Below, in pieces: positions 6,266 to 13,132 of a stretch of DNA of 13,132 bases. The stretch is from Candidatus Saccharimonadota bacterium (GTDB lineage: Bacteria > Patescibacteriota > Saccharimonadia > Saccharimonadales > Saccharimonadaceae). The position numbers and the translations under genes were made by a program. The DNA lies in contig CAJPQG010000010.1 of assembly GCA_905372785.1 (NCBI GenBank), positions 1 to 13,132 of the forward strand, given 5' to 3'. The number at the start of each line of letters is the position of its first letter. Positions within the stretch are counted from its first letter, which is position 1. The notes under the pieces were generated by a model. That model did no database searches. It was given only the letters and a program-made list of their open reading frames with translations, and was not told where the DNA came from.

Positions 6266-8938
6266 ATGAGTGAGCAATTAGGTCGAAATACGACGGGTGA
6301 GGCTACCCCGAGTGGTTGGGATAGGCTAAACAGGGGTGAAGAAGCAGAATATAATAAACACCAACGTCGTATCGCAGAGAAAGAATACCAGGAGCGAGAG
6401 GCCCAGCTTCAGGCACAGCGAGAGCAGCTACCGCTGCAATTTAGCGGTGAGGCAACTACTGAACTCGAAGGGGCTTCTTTAGGCACTGATGAAGTTCAGA
6501 AAGTGTATGAGCAGTATGAGCAGGGTGCACAAAAAATCAAAATACAGCAGCTACAGCAGCTGGTGAACGGCGTGCAACATGAAGCTGACGCACAGCTGCT
6601 AGAGCTGGCGCTACGTGGTGGTAATGAGGCGGCCGTACGCGCGGTTTATGGTAAAAAATCCCCGCCGAAGCAGCTAGAAAACAGGATGAAGCTAGCTACT
6701 GGGCTTGCGACTCTTTCTGAGCTGCGGTCTAGCCAAGAAGACGAGCGTGCACTTACTGACCAGGAAATTGATCAGGAAATACAGAAGGAGCTGCGTAGAA
6801 GAGGTCTGAATGAGAAGAGTGTCCAACAGCTGATGGAGCTTGAAGTAGTACACAGTAAGATTCAAGCACTAGCTGGCGAAGATCCGATCGGCGCTGCAGA
6901 ATTATTACAACAACATCGGGCACGGAACCTGAGTGGTAATCGTGGCTATAGAAGGCCAGCTGGACAGGGGAAAAGCAGCAAAGAGATATTGCATAACACA
7001 CAACATACCGGTGAAGATGAGCTGTCTGAGGCTCCGGATTTCACCGGTGAAGACGTTGACACAAATGCAACAGAAAACCTATCAGAAGTAGATACTGAAG
7101 GTAGCCGTATATCATTAGACCGTGGTCAACTGCGAATGCTGAGCGATATTCGTAGCGTTGTAGCGGTGGCTGAAGCGGAACGCCAAAAGGGTAAGACATT
7201 TGGTGAATTATTGCGTGATGCGGCACACAAGCTGAGCCGCCGCGCTGAAGCTGATGATGATCAAGATAGTGACGCAGCTGATAGGCAGCGATTAAAAGAT
7301 GCTTTGGATGAATGGCACCAGAGCCGAAACCAGCGAGGAGAGGATGGTCAACGTAGCCGCCAAACTCCAGCGGAATTTATTGCTGAATATGCGAAAACGT
7401 CGCGCGAGAAGGAACTGCTCACGGAAATTTACAAAGAGCGTCAGGCTGATTTTGCGCGCGAAGTGGCTCAGATGCTGGATAGTTCTCAGCACGAAGGCCA
7501 CATGAGTGACGGTGAGGAAGGTGATTTCCAAAAGACTCTTTTTCAGTACCTTGCCCTGCAAGATAAAGTTCTTGCTACGCGAGTGCACGATGCCATGACG
7601 CAAGGCCGCTTTGGCCGTGTAATGGAGTGGTATGCTGAACGCAGCCGTATGCAGAAAGTACTTATTGGTATGGGTATGGCCGCAACTGGTGGCACAGTTG
7701 CTGTGGCTGCAGGCGGTATTGCTGGTGCTTTTGGCACGGGCGCTGGAGTTGCATTAGGGGTTCGCGCAGCTTATCGTAGTTCGAAAGCCTATGTATCACG
7801 CCGCGCTGAAGTATACAAGCGTAACGATGCTACCGGGCTAGATGGTTATGCCGAACTTATGAAAACTGATCCGAAAGATGCAGTCGAGCAGATTTTTGCA
7901 CTGCAGCAGAATCGCCGCAATGCCCGCTATGAATTTGCCGATAGGAACAAGCGCATGGCGACGGTGATGGGCGGGTTAGCTCTGGTTTCTAGTGGCGCCG
8001 GCATTGGCATTGGTGCGCTAGAGCGCGTAGGTATGTTTAGTGAGATGAAGCGGGCTATGGAGCTACCGAACGCACCACAGCCGGTAGTGGAGACCGTTAA
8101 CCAGGTAGCTAACAGCGAAATGTCGCCACGTGTGTCACCTGACGCGTTACAGGTGGAGTTTGGTGAAGGCTGGTATCAAACATTCCAGGAATTTGGTGCT
8201 ACCCCAGAGCAGCAAGAGGCACTAATAAGCGACAAGGCATTTATGCAGAGCCTTGTTGATCGTGGCGTTGCTTATGAAGATCCGCAGCTAGGTGGGTATG
8301 GTATCACCCAATCAGGCAATTTACCACCTGATGTTGCTGAGCAAATTCAGGAGCGTCTTGGCCTGGGCTCTGTACACACGGATGTGGCGCCACAGCCAGA
8401 AGCGACGCCGAGTGCCACTCCAGAGGCGGCCGCGCCTGAGCACAGCATGAACCCTGCTGTAGAGAGCGGCAGTGCTTCGCCGGAATCAGCTCCACGTACG
8501 AGTGTAGGCGAAAGTATCGGCTCGGGGTTATCACACACCTACGAGGTGCTGCGTACTAATCCTGGCGCCGTCGTCGCAATTGGCGGTGTAGCAGCAGCGG
8601 CTGGTTTTGTTACCGCGAATGCTATGGCAGAACGGGTAGCGATTACATCAGACCTCGAGTACACACTAGAAGCTGGTGAGGCACAAGAGTATTTGCGCCT
8701 TATAGGGGTTAATGCTGAAAAATATGCAGCATTAGCAGAGCATGATCAATATCGCCAAGAGCTGAAGGCTGATCTTTGGAGCCACGGTATTAGCCTTAAG
8801 CCGGTTGTACGCGGTGAGCGTAATGTTCTGGTACCGGTTGGGCGTAATGGGCGTGCATTAGAATCGCACCAGCGCCGTGAGTTAGCGCGGATTGTTGAGG
8901 AAAAGTACAATAAATACAACAATCAGCAGGCACAGTAA
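6266..8938 (+). CDS. Large coiled-coil, glycine-rich membrane protein of unknown function
   Basis: An 890-residue protein that I do not recognise. Residues 1 to about 460 are highly charged and rich in Q, E, K and R, with long predicted helices and coiled coil, broken by an acidic stretch around 255-290. Three hydrophobic glycine/alanine-rich segments follow at about 466-500, 563-585 and 765-786. The first has glycine-zipper spacing (GGTVAVAAGGIAGAFGTG). Between the second and third lies a globular-looking part (about 605-680) and a P/A/S/E-rich linker (about 690-750); a basic C-terminal domain of about 100 residues ends the protein. There is no N-terminal signal peptide. The start at 6266 is preferred because the longer frame from GTG 6164 begins inside the infB terminator and upstream of the promoter. 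No clear Shine-Dalgarno sequence is present. A DUF5663-like gene follows 40 bp downstream. Confidence 0.85.
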   Translation: MSEQLGRNTTGEATPSGWDRLNRGEEAEYNKHQRRIAEKEYQEREAQLQAQREQLPLQFSGEATTELEGASLGTDEVQKVYEQYEQGAQKIKIQQLQQLVNGVQHEADAQLLELALRGGNEAAVRAVYGKKSPPKQLENRMKLATGLATLSELRSSQEDERALTDQEIDQEIQKELRRRGLNEKSVQQLMELEVVHSKIQALAGEDPIGAAELLQQHRARNLSGNRGYRRPAGQGKSSKEILHNTQHTGEDELSEAPDFTGEDVDTNATENLSEVDTEGSRISLDRGQLRMLSDIRSVVAVAEAERQKGKTFGELLRDAAHKLSRRAEADDDQDSDAADRQRLKDALDEWHQSRNQRGEDGQRSRQTPAEFIAEYAKTSREKELLTEIYKERQADFAREVAQMLDSSQHEGHMSDGEEGDFQKTLFQYLALQDKVLATRVHDAMTQGRFGRVMEWYAERSRMQKVLIGMGMAATGGTVAVAAGGIAGAFGTGAGVALGVRAAYRSSKAYVSRRAEVYKRNDATGLDGYAELMKTDPKDAVEQIFALQQNRRNARYEFADRNKRMATVMGGLALVSSGAGIGIGALERVGMFSEMKRAMELPNAPQPVVETVNQVANSEMSPRVSPDALQVEFGEGWYQTFQEFGATPEQQEALISDKAFMQSLVDRGVAYEDPQLGGYGITQSGNLPPDVAEQIQERLGLGSVHTDVAPQPEATPSATPEAAAPEHSMNPAVESGSASPESAPRTSVGESIGSGLSHTYEVLRTNPGAVVAIGGVAAAAGFVTANAMAERVAITSDLEYTLEAGEAQEYLRLIGVNAEKYAALAEHDQYRQELKADLWSHGISLKPVVRGERNVLVPVGRNGRALESHQRRELARIVEEKYNKYNNQQAQ

Positions 8939-8946
8939 TAGAAATT

Positions 8947-8955
8947 TGCTATAAT
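8947..8955 (+). promoter_or_regulatory. Extended -10 promoter of the DUF5663-like gene
   Basis: TGCTATAAT combines a perfect -10 with the extended TG. No -35 is evident. Transcription should start near 8962, leaving a short leader with AGGGA (8966-8970) 8 nt before the ATG. Readthrough from the upstream gene is also possible, since no terminator lies between them. Confidence 0.65.
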
Positions 8956-8978
8956 ACCTAAGAGAAGGGACGAAGGCA

Positions 8979-9392
8979 ATGATCGAACTAAACAATGACT
9001 TTCTTGAACAAATTGGGCTTGGCGGTATGCCGCAGGAGCATAAGGCAGAGTTTTTACAACATATTCATGCTGAATTGGAGCGCCGAGTTGGTCCGCGATT
9101 AGCGGAAGGTATGAGCGACGCACAGTTGGCCGAATTTGAAGGTATTATAGACAACAACCGTCAGGTAATTGATGCATTCTTTGCGCAGCATGTGCCAAAT
9201 TACCAGCAAGAGCAGCGCTTTCAAGATCTGATTGCACAAACGGGGTCTACTCCAGATGACACAAAGGTACTTGGCGCATATGCGGCGTTGCGCTGGCTAG
9301 ATGTCAACCGACCAAACTACCAGGAAACAGTTAAAGAAGCATTAGATGAGATAGTTGCCGAAATCTTACAAAACAAAGATCGCCTCGTATAA
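8979..9392 (+). CDS. DUF5663-like small helical protein
   Basis: A 137-residue, acidic, probably all-helical soluble protein. The N-terminal pattern NNDFLEQIGLGGMPQEHKAE, then HAELERRVGPRLAEGMSDAQLAEFE, matches my recollection of DUF5663, a family common in CPR bacteria and without known function. This assignment is from memory of the pattern, not from a search. There is no signal peptide or membrane segment. It follows the 890-aa membrane protein by 40 bp on the same strand and could act with it. It has its own promoter, and its terminator overlaps the last codons, so it can be made alone. Confidence 0.8.
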   Translation: MIELNNDFLEQIGLGGMPQEHKAEFLQHIHAELERRVGPRLAEGMSDAQLAEFEGIIDNNRQVIDAFFAQHVPNYQQEQRFQDLIAQTGSTPDDTKVLGAYAALRWLDVNRPNYQETVKEALDEIVAEILQNKDRLV

Positions 9393-9408
9393 GAGGCGAT
9401 TTGTTTTT
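9372..9408. terminator. Bidirectional terminator overlapping a stop codon
   Basis: ATCGCCTC (9379-9386) pairs with GAGGCGAT (9393-9400); flanking A- and T-runs (CAAA against TTTG-like) extend the stem imperfectly. The TAA stop of the DUF5663-like gene sits in the loop. T-tracts exist on both strands, so it can also end fmt, whose stop is at 9424-9426. Confidence 0.82.
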
Positions 9409-9423
9409 AGCTAAGTTACGCTG

Positions 9424-10329
9424 TTAGCGGGCGTATCCGCGTAAAAACGACTCACTATCCATTTGTTTGCCATTTTCGGCTATGAGCTGGGTGATACGCA
9501 GCCACATACTGTCTTTACATGGGATATCGAGTGGCGATGGGTTTTGCGGCGGCTCCGTCGCTACCGTAGCTGCCAAGATAATAATACGCTGCCCAAGGGC
9601 GGTAGCTGTTGTTTTTGGGAACCCTTGATGTGCGCGTATTTTACGTTCTAGCTCCTCAGCAGTGTGGGTATCAGGCCGCAAAGGCATATCGTGCTTTGAG
9701 AGCAGGCTACAGTAGCTAGCCTCAGTCTCATGTTGAGGGACCGGCTGGAGCTCCCCGTGGAGGATAGCTGGCAGTTGCTGCGTAAGAAACTGAGCACCTT
9801 CATTTGCACAGGTATCATAAAGCTGTGGTTTAGTTTCCAGCCCAGTTAATGGCAGGCTCTTTTGTGTATAGATTGGCCCGGCGTCCATGCGACGGTTGAG
9901 CAGCATGAGGCTGATACCAGTTTGTGTATCCCCATTTAATAGCGCAGCCTCCATAGGCGATGGCCCACGATAGCGGGGCAGTAGTGACGGGTGCATATTG
10001 ATAATGCCAGGAGTAAATAATGACAAAATATCTGGCGTGATAATATTACCATAGCTAACGAGCACGCCAGCAATAGGGCCTTTTTGTGCCAAGGTAGTCA
10101 GCTGTGGCACTATCTCTGAAAGTTTGCGTGGCTGCCAGACGGGTATTGCCTGTTGCTCGGCGTATACTTTCACTGCTGGCGGCTGCAACCGCTGTCCACG
10201 TCCTTTTTTGCTGTCTGGCTTGGTGATCACCCCGACAACAGGAAACCCTGCCTCAACGAGGGCCTTCAGCGACGGTAGGCTAAACTGCTCAGTCCCAAAG
10301 AACAGAATTGGTGGCAATGTCTCGTTCAT
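9424..10329 (-). CDS. fmt: Methionyl-tRNA formyltransferase
   Basis: A 301-residue enzyme that formylates Met-tRNAfMet with 10-formyltetrahydrofolate. The formyltransferase domain is recognised by FFGTEQFSLPSL (residues 10-21), SYGNIITPDIL (92-102), the catalytic INMHPSLLPRYRGPSP region with N111 and H113, and LNRRMDAGPIY with D149. The C-terminal part, reduced compared with E. coli Fmt (about 315 aa), carries the FPKTTATAL-like tRNA-binding segment. The gene overlaps the end of def by 41 nt in another frame, which suggests translational coupling. GGGGAG (10351-10346) is 10 nt before an in-frame TTG at 10335 but 16 nt before the ATG at 10329, so the start could be either; the difference is two residues. 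Together with def and IF-2, it shows formyl-Met initiation is intact. Confidence 0.96.
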   Translation of the reverse strand: MNETLPPILFFGTEQFSLPSLKALVEAGFPVVGVITKPDSKKGRGQRLQPPAVKVYAEQQAIPVWQPRKLSEIVPQLTTLAQKGPIAGVLVSYGNIITPDILSLFTPGIINMHPSLLPRYRGPSPMEAALLNGDTQTGISLMLLNRRMDAGPIYTQKSLPLTGLETKPQLYDTCANEGAQFLTQQLPAILHGELQPVPQHETEASYCSLLSKHDMPLRPDTHTAEELERKIRAHQGFPKTTATALGQRIIILAATVATEPPQNPSPLDIPCKDSMWLRITQLIAENGKQMDSESFLRGYAR

Positions 10330-10864
10330 AATCAAGTGGTTTGAGCTCCCCTTCTTTATCTAGTGTGTAAAAGGCTTTTGGGTTGTCTTTGATGTGGTCG
10401 ATGAATACCGTCCCCTTGGTGTGGTCAATTTCGTGCTGCAGCACGCGGGCAAGGAAACCTTCGGCCTTAATGCGAACCTCTTCGCCTTGTTCATTCAGGG
10501 CTTTGACGCGCACTTTTGAGTAGCGGGGTACCTTGCCGTATACGCCGCCCACACTCAAGCAGCCTTCATAGTCTTCGATCAGTTCGCCTTCATATTTCAC
10601 GACTTCGGGGTTGATTAGCGCGATAAATTCACGGTTTTGTTTGTCGTCAAAATCGCTACGTACAACGACTACTCGCTGCAGGACATCGACCTGTACAGCG
10701 GCTAGTGCTGCGCTAATCTCATGAGGGCGAGAATCCTCCCAGTCCATAGCAGCTGCGACCATATCTTTAATGAGCTGGCGGGTTTCGTCGGTGACAATGT
10801 GTACGCGAGCAGATGGTTGGCGTAGATGAGGGTTTGGTAGAGTAATAATAGAATCTTTTGTCAT
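10289..10864 (-). CDS. def: Peptide deformylase
   Basis: A 191-residue metalloenzyme that removes the formyl group from nascent proteins. Motif II EGCLSV (100-105) and motif III HEIDH (144-148) supply the metal ligands Cys102, His144 and His148 and catalytic Glu145. Motif I, normally GxGLAAxQ, reads SAALAAVQ (51-58), so both glycines are replaced. This is unusual but keeps the glutamine. The start at 10864 is chosen because conserved deformylase sequence begins there and a promoter -10 (10880-10875) lies inside the longer frame from 10915. There is no Shine-Dalgarno sequence; the leader would be only about 3 nt. The stop is TGA, the only one in the window. It lies between priA and fmt, a common bacterial order. 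Confidence 0.96.
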   Translation of the reverse strand: MTKDSIITLPNPHLRQPSARVHIVTDETRQLIKDMVAAAMDWEDSRPHEISAALAAVQVDVLQRVVVVRSDFDDKQNREFIALINPEVVKYEGELIEDYEGCLSVGGVYGKVPRYSKVRVKALNEQGEEVRIKAEGFLARVLQHEIDHTKGTVFIDHIKDNPKAFYTLDKEGELKPLDYERDIATNSVLWD

Positions 10865-10874
10865 ATTAGCACTT

Positions 10875-10903
10875 AGTATAGCGTACTTTTCAGTAGTAGC
10901 CAA
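10875..10903 (-). promoter_or_regulatory. Promoter of def-fmt with near-leaderless start
   Basis: On the minus strand, -35 TTGGCT (10903-10898), 17-bp spacer, -10 TATACT (10880-10875). The ATG of def follows 10 nt after the -10. It lies in the 54-bp gap after priA, so def-fmt can be transcribed without priA. Confidence 0.65.
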
Positions 10904-10918
10904 GCTATCGAGCATCTG

Positions 10919-12859
10919 CTAGAAGAGAAGATTGGCTGGGTCGAGCTCGTACTGCCAATGGCTTGGCGGCAATAGCGAAACAAGGCGCTGCAAATCAGCA
11001 CGTTGGGGCGATTTTACGATAATTTGCCAGCGGAATGAATCACCGAGTTGTTCGTGAAACGCGGGTGTTGGGCCAAACAAATGTACGTGGCTTGGCGCGG
11101 CGGCTAACAGTGTTTGGTGAAACTTTTGGGCATTTTTAATGGCCGCCTGCTCGGTTTTATAGCTACAAATAAAAGCTAGTAAATAACAAAATGGCGGGAA
11201 CATATCGCGCTCGCGGCGTGCTATCTCGTGCGTGTAAAACGAGGCATAATCTTGCGCTAGACCGTAGCGTACGGCAGGGTGATCTGGTTGGTAGGTTTGT
11301 GCAATAACCTTACTTGGCTCGTCCGATCGGCCGACACGCCCAACAGCCTGAGACAGCAGCTGAAACGTTCGTTCGCTACTAGTAAAATCCGGCAAAGACA
11401 ACCCGCTGTCTGCTTGGATGATACCGACGGTGCGGAGCAATGGTAGGTCGAGCCCCTTGGCAATCATCTGTGTGCCGATAAGAATATCAACATCGCCACG
11501 TGCCACAGTGTCGTACATGACGTTGAGCCGTTTGTCTTGCTCGGTGTCGGCATCAAAGCGCTGTATCCGCGCCTCGGGTAGCAGGCGTTTGAGCTCTGCT
11601 TCGATGCGTTTAGTGCCGATGCCTTTATGCACAATCTCGGCTGCACCGCACGTGGGGCACGAGTAGGGGATTTTGGTGGTAAATCCACACAGGTGGCACA
11701 CGAGCTGGTGCGTGTCGGTATGCAGCGTTAGCGACAGGTGGCAGTGGGGGCATAGCGCTTGCCAGCCACATTCCTGACATATGGTTAGTGGTGCACTGCC
11801 GCGGCGGTTATGGAAGATAAGTGATTGAGTTTTTTGTTGTATATTTTGCTTTAATGAATTAAGCAGCTCATTGGAAATAAATGGGTGACTCGTGAAGTTT
11901 GTTCGCTCTGAAAAGGGTACAATTACAGTAGTAGGTTTTGTTTGTAATGGTCTAGCTGTAGATGTTAGTTTAACAACTGGTGTATGCACTTTTTCAGCAA
12001 TATACATATCAGATATGGGTGGTGTAGCGCTGCCAAAAATACAATATGCATGGTGGCTGCGAGCGAGTACACTCGCTGCTCGAAGTGCTGAGTAGCGTGG
12101 CATAGATTCTTGTTTGAAGCTGGGTTCATGAAATTCATCAACCACAATAAGTCCGAGGTTTGCGACTGGCAGAAAAAGTGCAGAACGGGCGCCAATGATA
12201 ATAACCGGCTCCGTACTGGCTTGTACTTCACGAAAGATGCGGTGCCGCTCGGCCTCAGTTTGTTGTGAGTGGGAGACGATAATATGGGTGAAAAATCGTT
12301 GAAAATGGGCTACTAGCTGAGCGGTGAGGGTGATCTCTGGCACTAAGATAATAGTTGATTTACCCTGCTGCTGCATGTCTCGGGCAAGGTGCATGTATAC
12401 CGTCGTCTTACCTGATCCGGTGACGCCGTGGAGTATGGTCGTGGTGGGCTTGTGCGATAAGATGGTTTGAATAGCCTGTGCTTGCTGCTGCGTTGGTGGT
12501 AGGTCTACGAGATCTTGCAGCGGGGTTTGAAGCTCTTTTTTACTGGCGCGTCGCCGTTTAGTAATGCCGCGGGGGACAAGAAGTTGCAGGCAGTGCGCAA
12601 AGTGGGTGCAATAGTAGCTGCTCAGCCATCGAGCAGTATCGATAAGTGGCAACGGTAGGGGGGATTCATAGGTTGCTTCAATGGCTTTCGTGGGATAGTC
12701 TGGTTTCGTAGTTTTTTCAACAATAATACCAATAGCTGTACGTGTGCCAACAGGGACCAACACGATAGATCCTACCTCTAATAATTCAGTAGAATGATAT
12801 GTAAAAAAGTCTACATTTGGTATAATAATCTTCGTGGGCGCCACGTGATAATAGTACAT
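10919..12859 (-). CDS. priA: Primosomal protein N', replication restart helicase
   Basis: A 646-residue superfamily 2 helicase that reloads the replisome at stalled forks. An N-terminal DNA-binding region (about 1-110) is followed by Walker A GVTGSGKTT (145-153), LVPEITLTAQL (172-182), a DEAH-type box that reads DEFH (241-244, usually DEEH), GSATP (276-280), GTQMIAKGLDLP (462-473) and QAVGRVGR (504-511). The PriA-specific zinc module is complete with eight cysteines: 361, 364, 370, 373, 388, 391, 401 and 404. It is shorter than E. coli PriA (732 aa), mainly at the N-terminus. The start at 12859 has no Shine-Dalgarno sequence, and the promoter -10 ends 8 nt upstream, so the mRNA should be leaderless. 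def and fmt follow on the same strand. Confidence 0.97.
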   Translation of the reverse strand: MYYYHVAPTKIIIPNVDFFTYHSTELLEVGSIVLVPVGTRTAIGIIVEKTTKPDYPTKAIEATYESPLPLPLIDTARWLSSYYCTHFAHCLQLLVPRGITKRRRASKKELQTPLQDLVDLPPTQQQAQAIQTILSHKPTTTILHGVTGSGKTTVYMHLARDMQQQGKSTIILVPEITLTAQLVAHFQRFFTHIIVSHSQQTEAERHRIFREVQASTEPVIIIGARSALFLPVANLGLIVVDEFHEPSFKQESMPRYSALRAASVLARSHHAYCIFGSATPPISDMYIAEKVHTPVVKLTSTARPLQTKPTTVIVPFSERTNFTSHPFISNELLNSLKQNIQQKTQSLIFHNRRGSAPLTICQECGWQALCPHCHLSLTLHTDTHQLVCHLCGFTTKIPYSCPTCGAAEIVHKGIGTKRIEAELKRLLPEARIQRFDADTEQDKRLNVMYDTVARGDVDILIGTQMIAKGLDLPLLRTVGIIQADSGLSLPDFTSSERTFQLLSQAVGRVGRSDEPSKVIAQTYQPDHPAVRYGLAQDYASFYTHEIARRERDMFPPFCYLLAFICSYKTEQAAIKNAQKFHQTLLAAAPSHVHLFGPTPAFHEQLGDSFRWQIIVKSPQRADLQRLVSLLPPSHWQYELDPANLLF

Positions 12860-12867
12860 GCTATGTT

Positions 12868-12895
12868 AGTATAGCACTCCTAGTGGCGGCGACAA
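12868..12895 (-). promoter_or_regulatory. Leaderless promoter of priA
   Basis: On the minus strand, TTGTCG (12895-12890), 16-bp spacer, then the extended -10 TGCTATACT ending at 12868. The priA ATG is at 12859, so the transcript should start within one or two bases of it. Confidence 0.68.
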
Positions 12896-12901
12896 GGGAG
12901 G

Positions 12902-12926
12902 CTCCGGATCCTTGATGCTGCCGGAG
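12902..12926. other. Hairpin between divergent promoters
   Basis: CTCCGG (12902-12907) and CCGGAG (12921-12926) form a perfect 6-bp inverted repeat. It overlaps the -35 region of the rightmost gene and lies just upstream of the priA promoter. No T-tract follows, so it is not a terminator; an operator for the adjacent regulator is possible but speculative. Confidence 0.3.
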
Positions 12927-12940
12927 GGGTATAGTACAAT
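12912..12940 (+). promoter_or_regulatory. Promoter of the winged-helix regulator gene
   Basis: -35 TTGATG (12912-12917), 17-bp spacer, -10 TACAAT (12935-12940). Transcription would start near 12947, leaving a leader of about 25 nt with Shine-Dalgarno AAGGAG (12962-12967). Confidence 0.6.
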
Positions 12941-12971
12941 AAAAGGGTTGAAAAGTAACGTAAGGAGCGCC

Positions 12972-13132
12972 ATGTTAGACGTATTTATTACATCCAGAGT
13001 CCGTCGCAAGATCGTGGTCGTGTACGCGAGGTATCCTGATTTTCGCACTCATGTACGCGGACTGGCGAAACTGATTAAAGAAGATCCCGGCAATATCCAG
13101 CGCGAACTACGCCGCCTTGAAAAAGTTGGTTT
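12972..13132 (+). CDS. Winged helix-turn-helix DNA-binding protein (partial, N-terminus)
   Basis: Only the first 53 residues are in the window; the frame is open at the right edge. SRVRRKIVVVYARYPD (residues 8-23) followed by HVRGLAKLIKEDPGNIQREL (27-46) and RRLEKVG fits an ArsR/MarR-like winged helix-turn-helix, with NIQRELRRLEKVG as the recognition helix. Such short-linker regulators are common in CPR genomes and are sometimes fused to other domains, which cannot be judged here. The ATG at 12972 has AAGGAG 4 nt upstream, a slightly short spacing. It is divergent from priA. The target is unknown; self-regulation through the inverted repeat at 12902-12926 is a guess. Confidence 0.8.
   Translation, partial: MLDVFITSRVRRKIVVVYARYPDFRTHVRGLAKLIKEDPGNIQRELRRLEKVG

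Noticed and set aside
9463..9651. Plus-strand open frames across fmt, def and priA
   Set aside because: They are shadows of well-supported minus-strand genes and lack ribosome sites or recognisable motifs.
10289..10291. Recoded TGA (Gly code of Gracilibacteria/SR1)
   Set aside because: Only one TGA occurs as a stop; readthrough would add just two residues before TAG, so it is not diagnostic, but no gene needs an in-frame TGA and the standard code explains all.
10865..10915. Longer def start overlapping the priA end
   Set aside because: The extra 17 residues are not deformylase-like and contain the def promoter.

Overview
The window looks like a chromosomal segment of a Candidate Phyla Radiation (Patescibacteria) bacterium, most likely a Candidatus Saccharibacteria (TM7) relative. 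This is inferred from gene content and style, not from a database search. The signs are moderate GC, compact single-domain versions of housekeeping proteins (IF-2 of about 595 aa, PriA of 646 aa), a short LPXTG-like anchored protein, a large unannotated coiled-coil/glycine-rich membrane protein next to a DUF5663-like protein, and a CPR-style winged-helix regulator at the right edge. All long genes read through with the standard code; TAA, TAG and one TGA (def) serve as stops.

Layout. 1-622: the 3' end of a 23S rRNA gene, a spacer with a strong hairpin, 5S rRNA and the rRNA terminator. 623-1437: about 800 bp without a credible gene, but with many hairpins and two intrinsic terminators, so it may encode one or two structured RNAs. 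1438-1812: a consensus promoter, a 70-aa KGG-repeat protein and a bidirectional terminator. 1863-2986: a divergent pair, an HExxH/zinc-ribbon protein on the minus strand and an LPQTG-tailed surface protein on the plus strand. 3131-6110: a four-domain S1 protein (RpsA-like) and translation initiation factor IF-2. 6266-9392: an 890-aa membrane/coiled-coil protein and a DUF5663-like protein. 9424-12859 (minus): priA, def and fmt. 12972-13132: the start of a winged-helix regulator on the plus strand.

How the genes fit together. Much of the segment concerns translation and its initiation: large-subunit rRNA, S1, IF-2, Met-tRNA formyltransferase and peptide deformylase. Transcription units are small and tightly packed, nearly every one with its own promoter and intrinsic terminator. 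Four genes (the HExxH gene, the LPQTG gene, def, priA) share a TATACTA -10 element placed 7-14 nt before the start codon with no Shine-Dalgarno sequence, so their mRNAs are predicted to be leaderless or nearly so. Genes with TATAAT-like promoters (the KGG gene, rpsA, the DUF5663-like gene, the last regulator) instead have leaders with Shine-Dalgarno sequences. No CRISPR array, insertion sequence, tRNA or phage gene was seen.

The best candidates for something undescribed are the structured, TAG-rich noncoding region after the rRNA operon, the possible pseudoknotted RNA at 1142-1338, the TATACTA/leaderless promoter class, and the 890-aa protein pair. None is proven from sequence alone.
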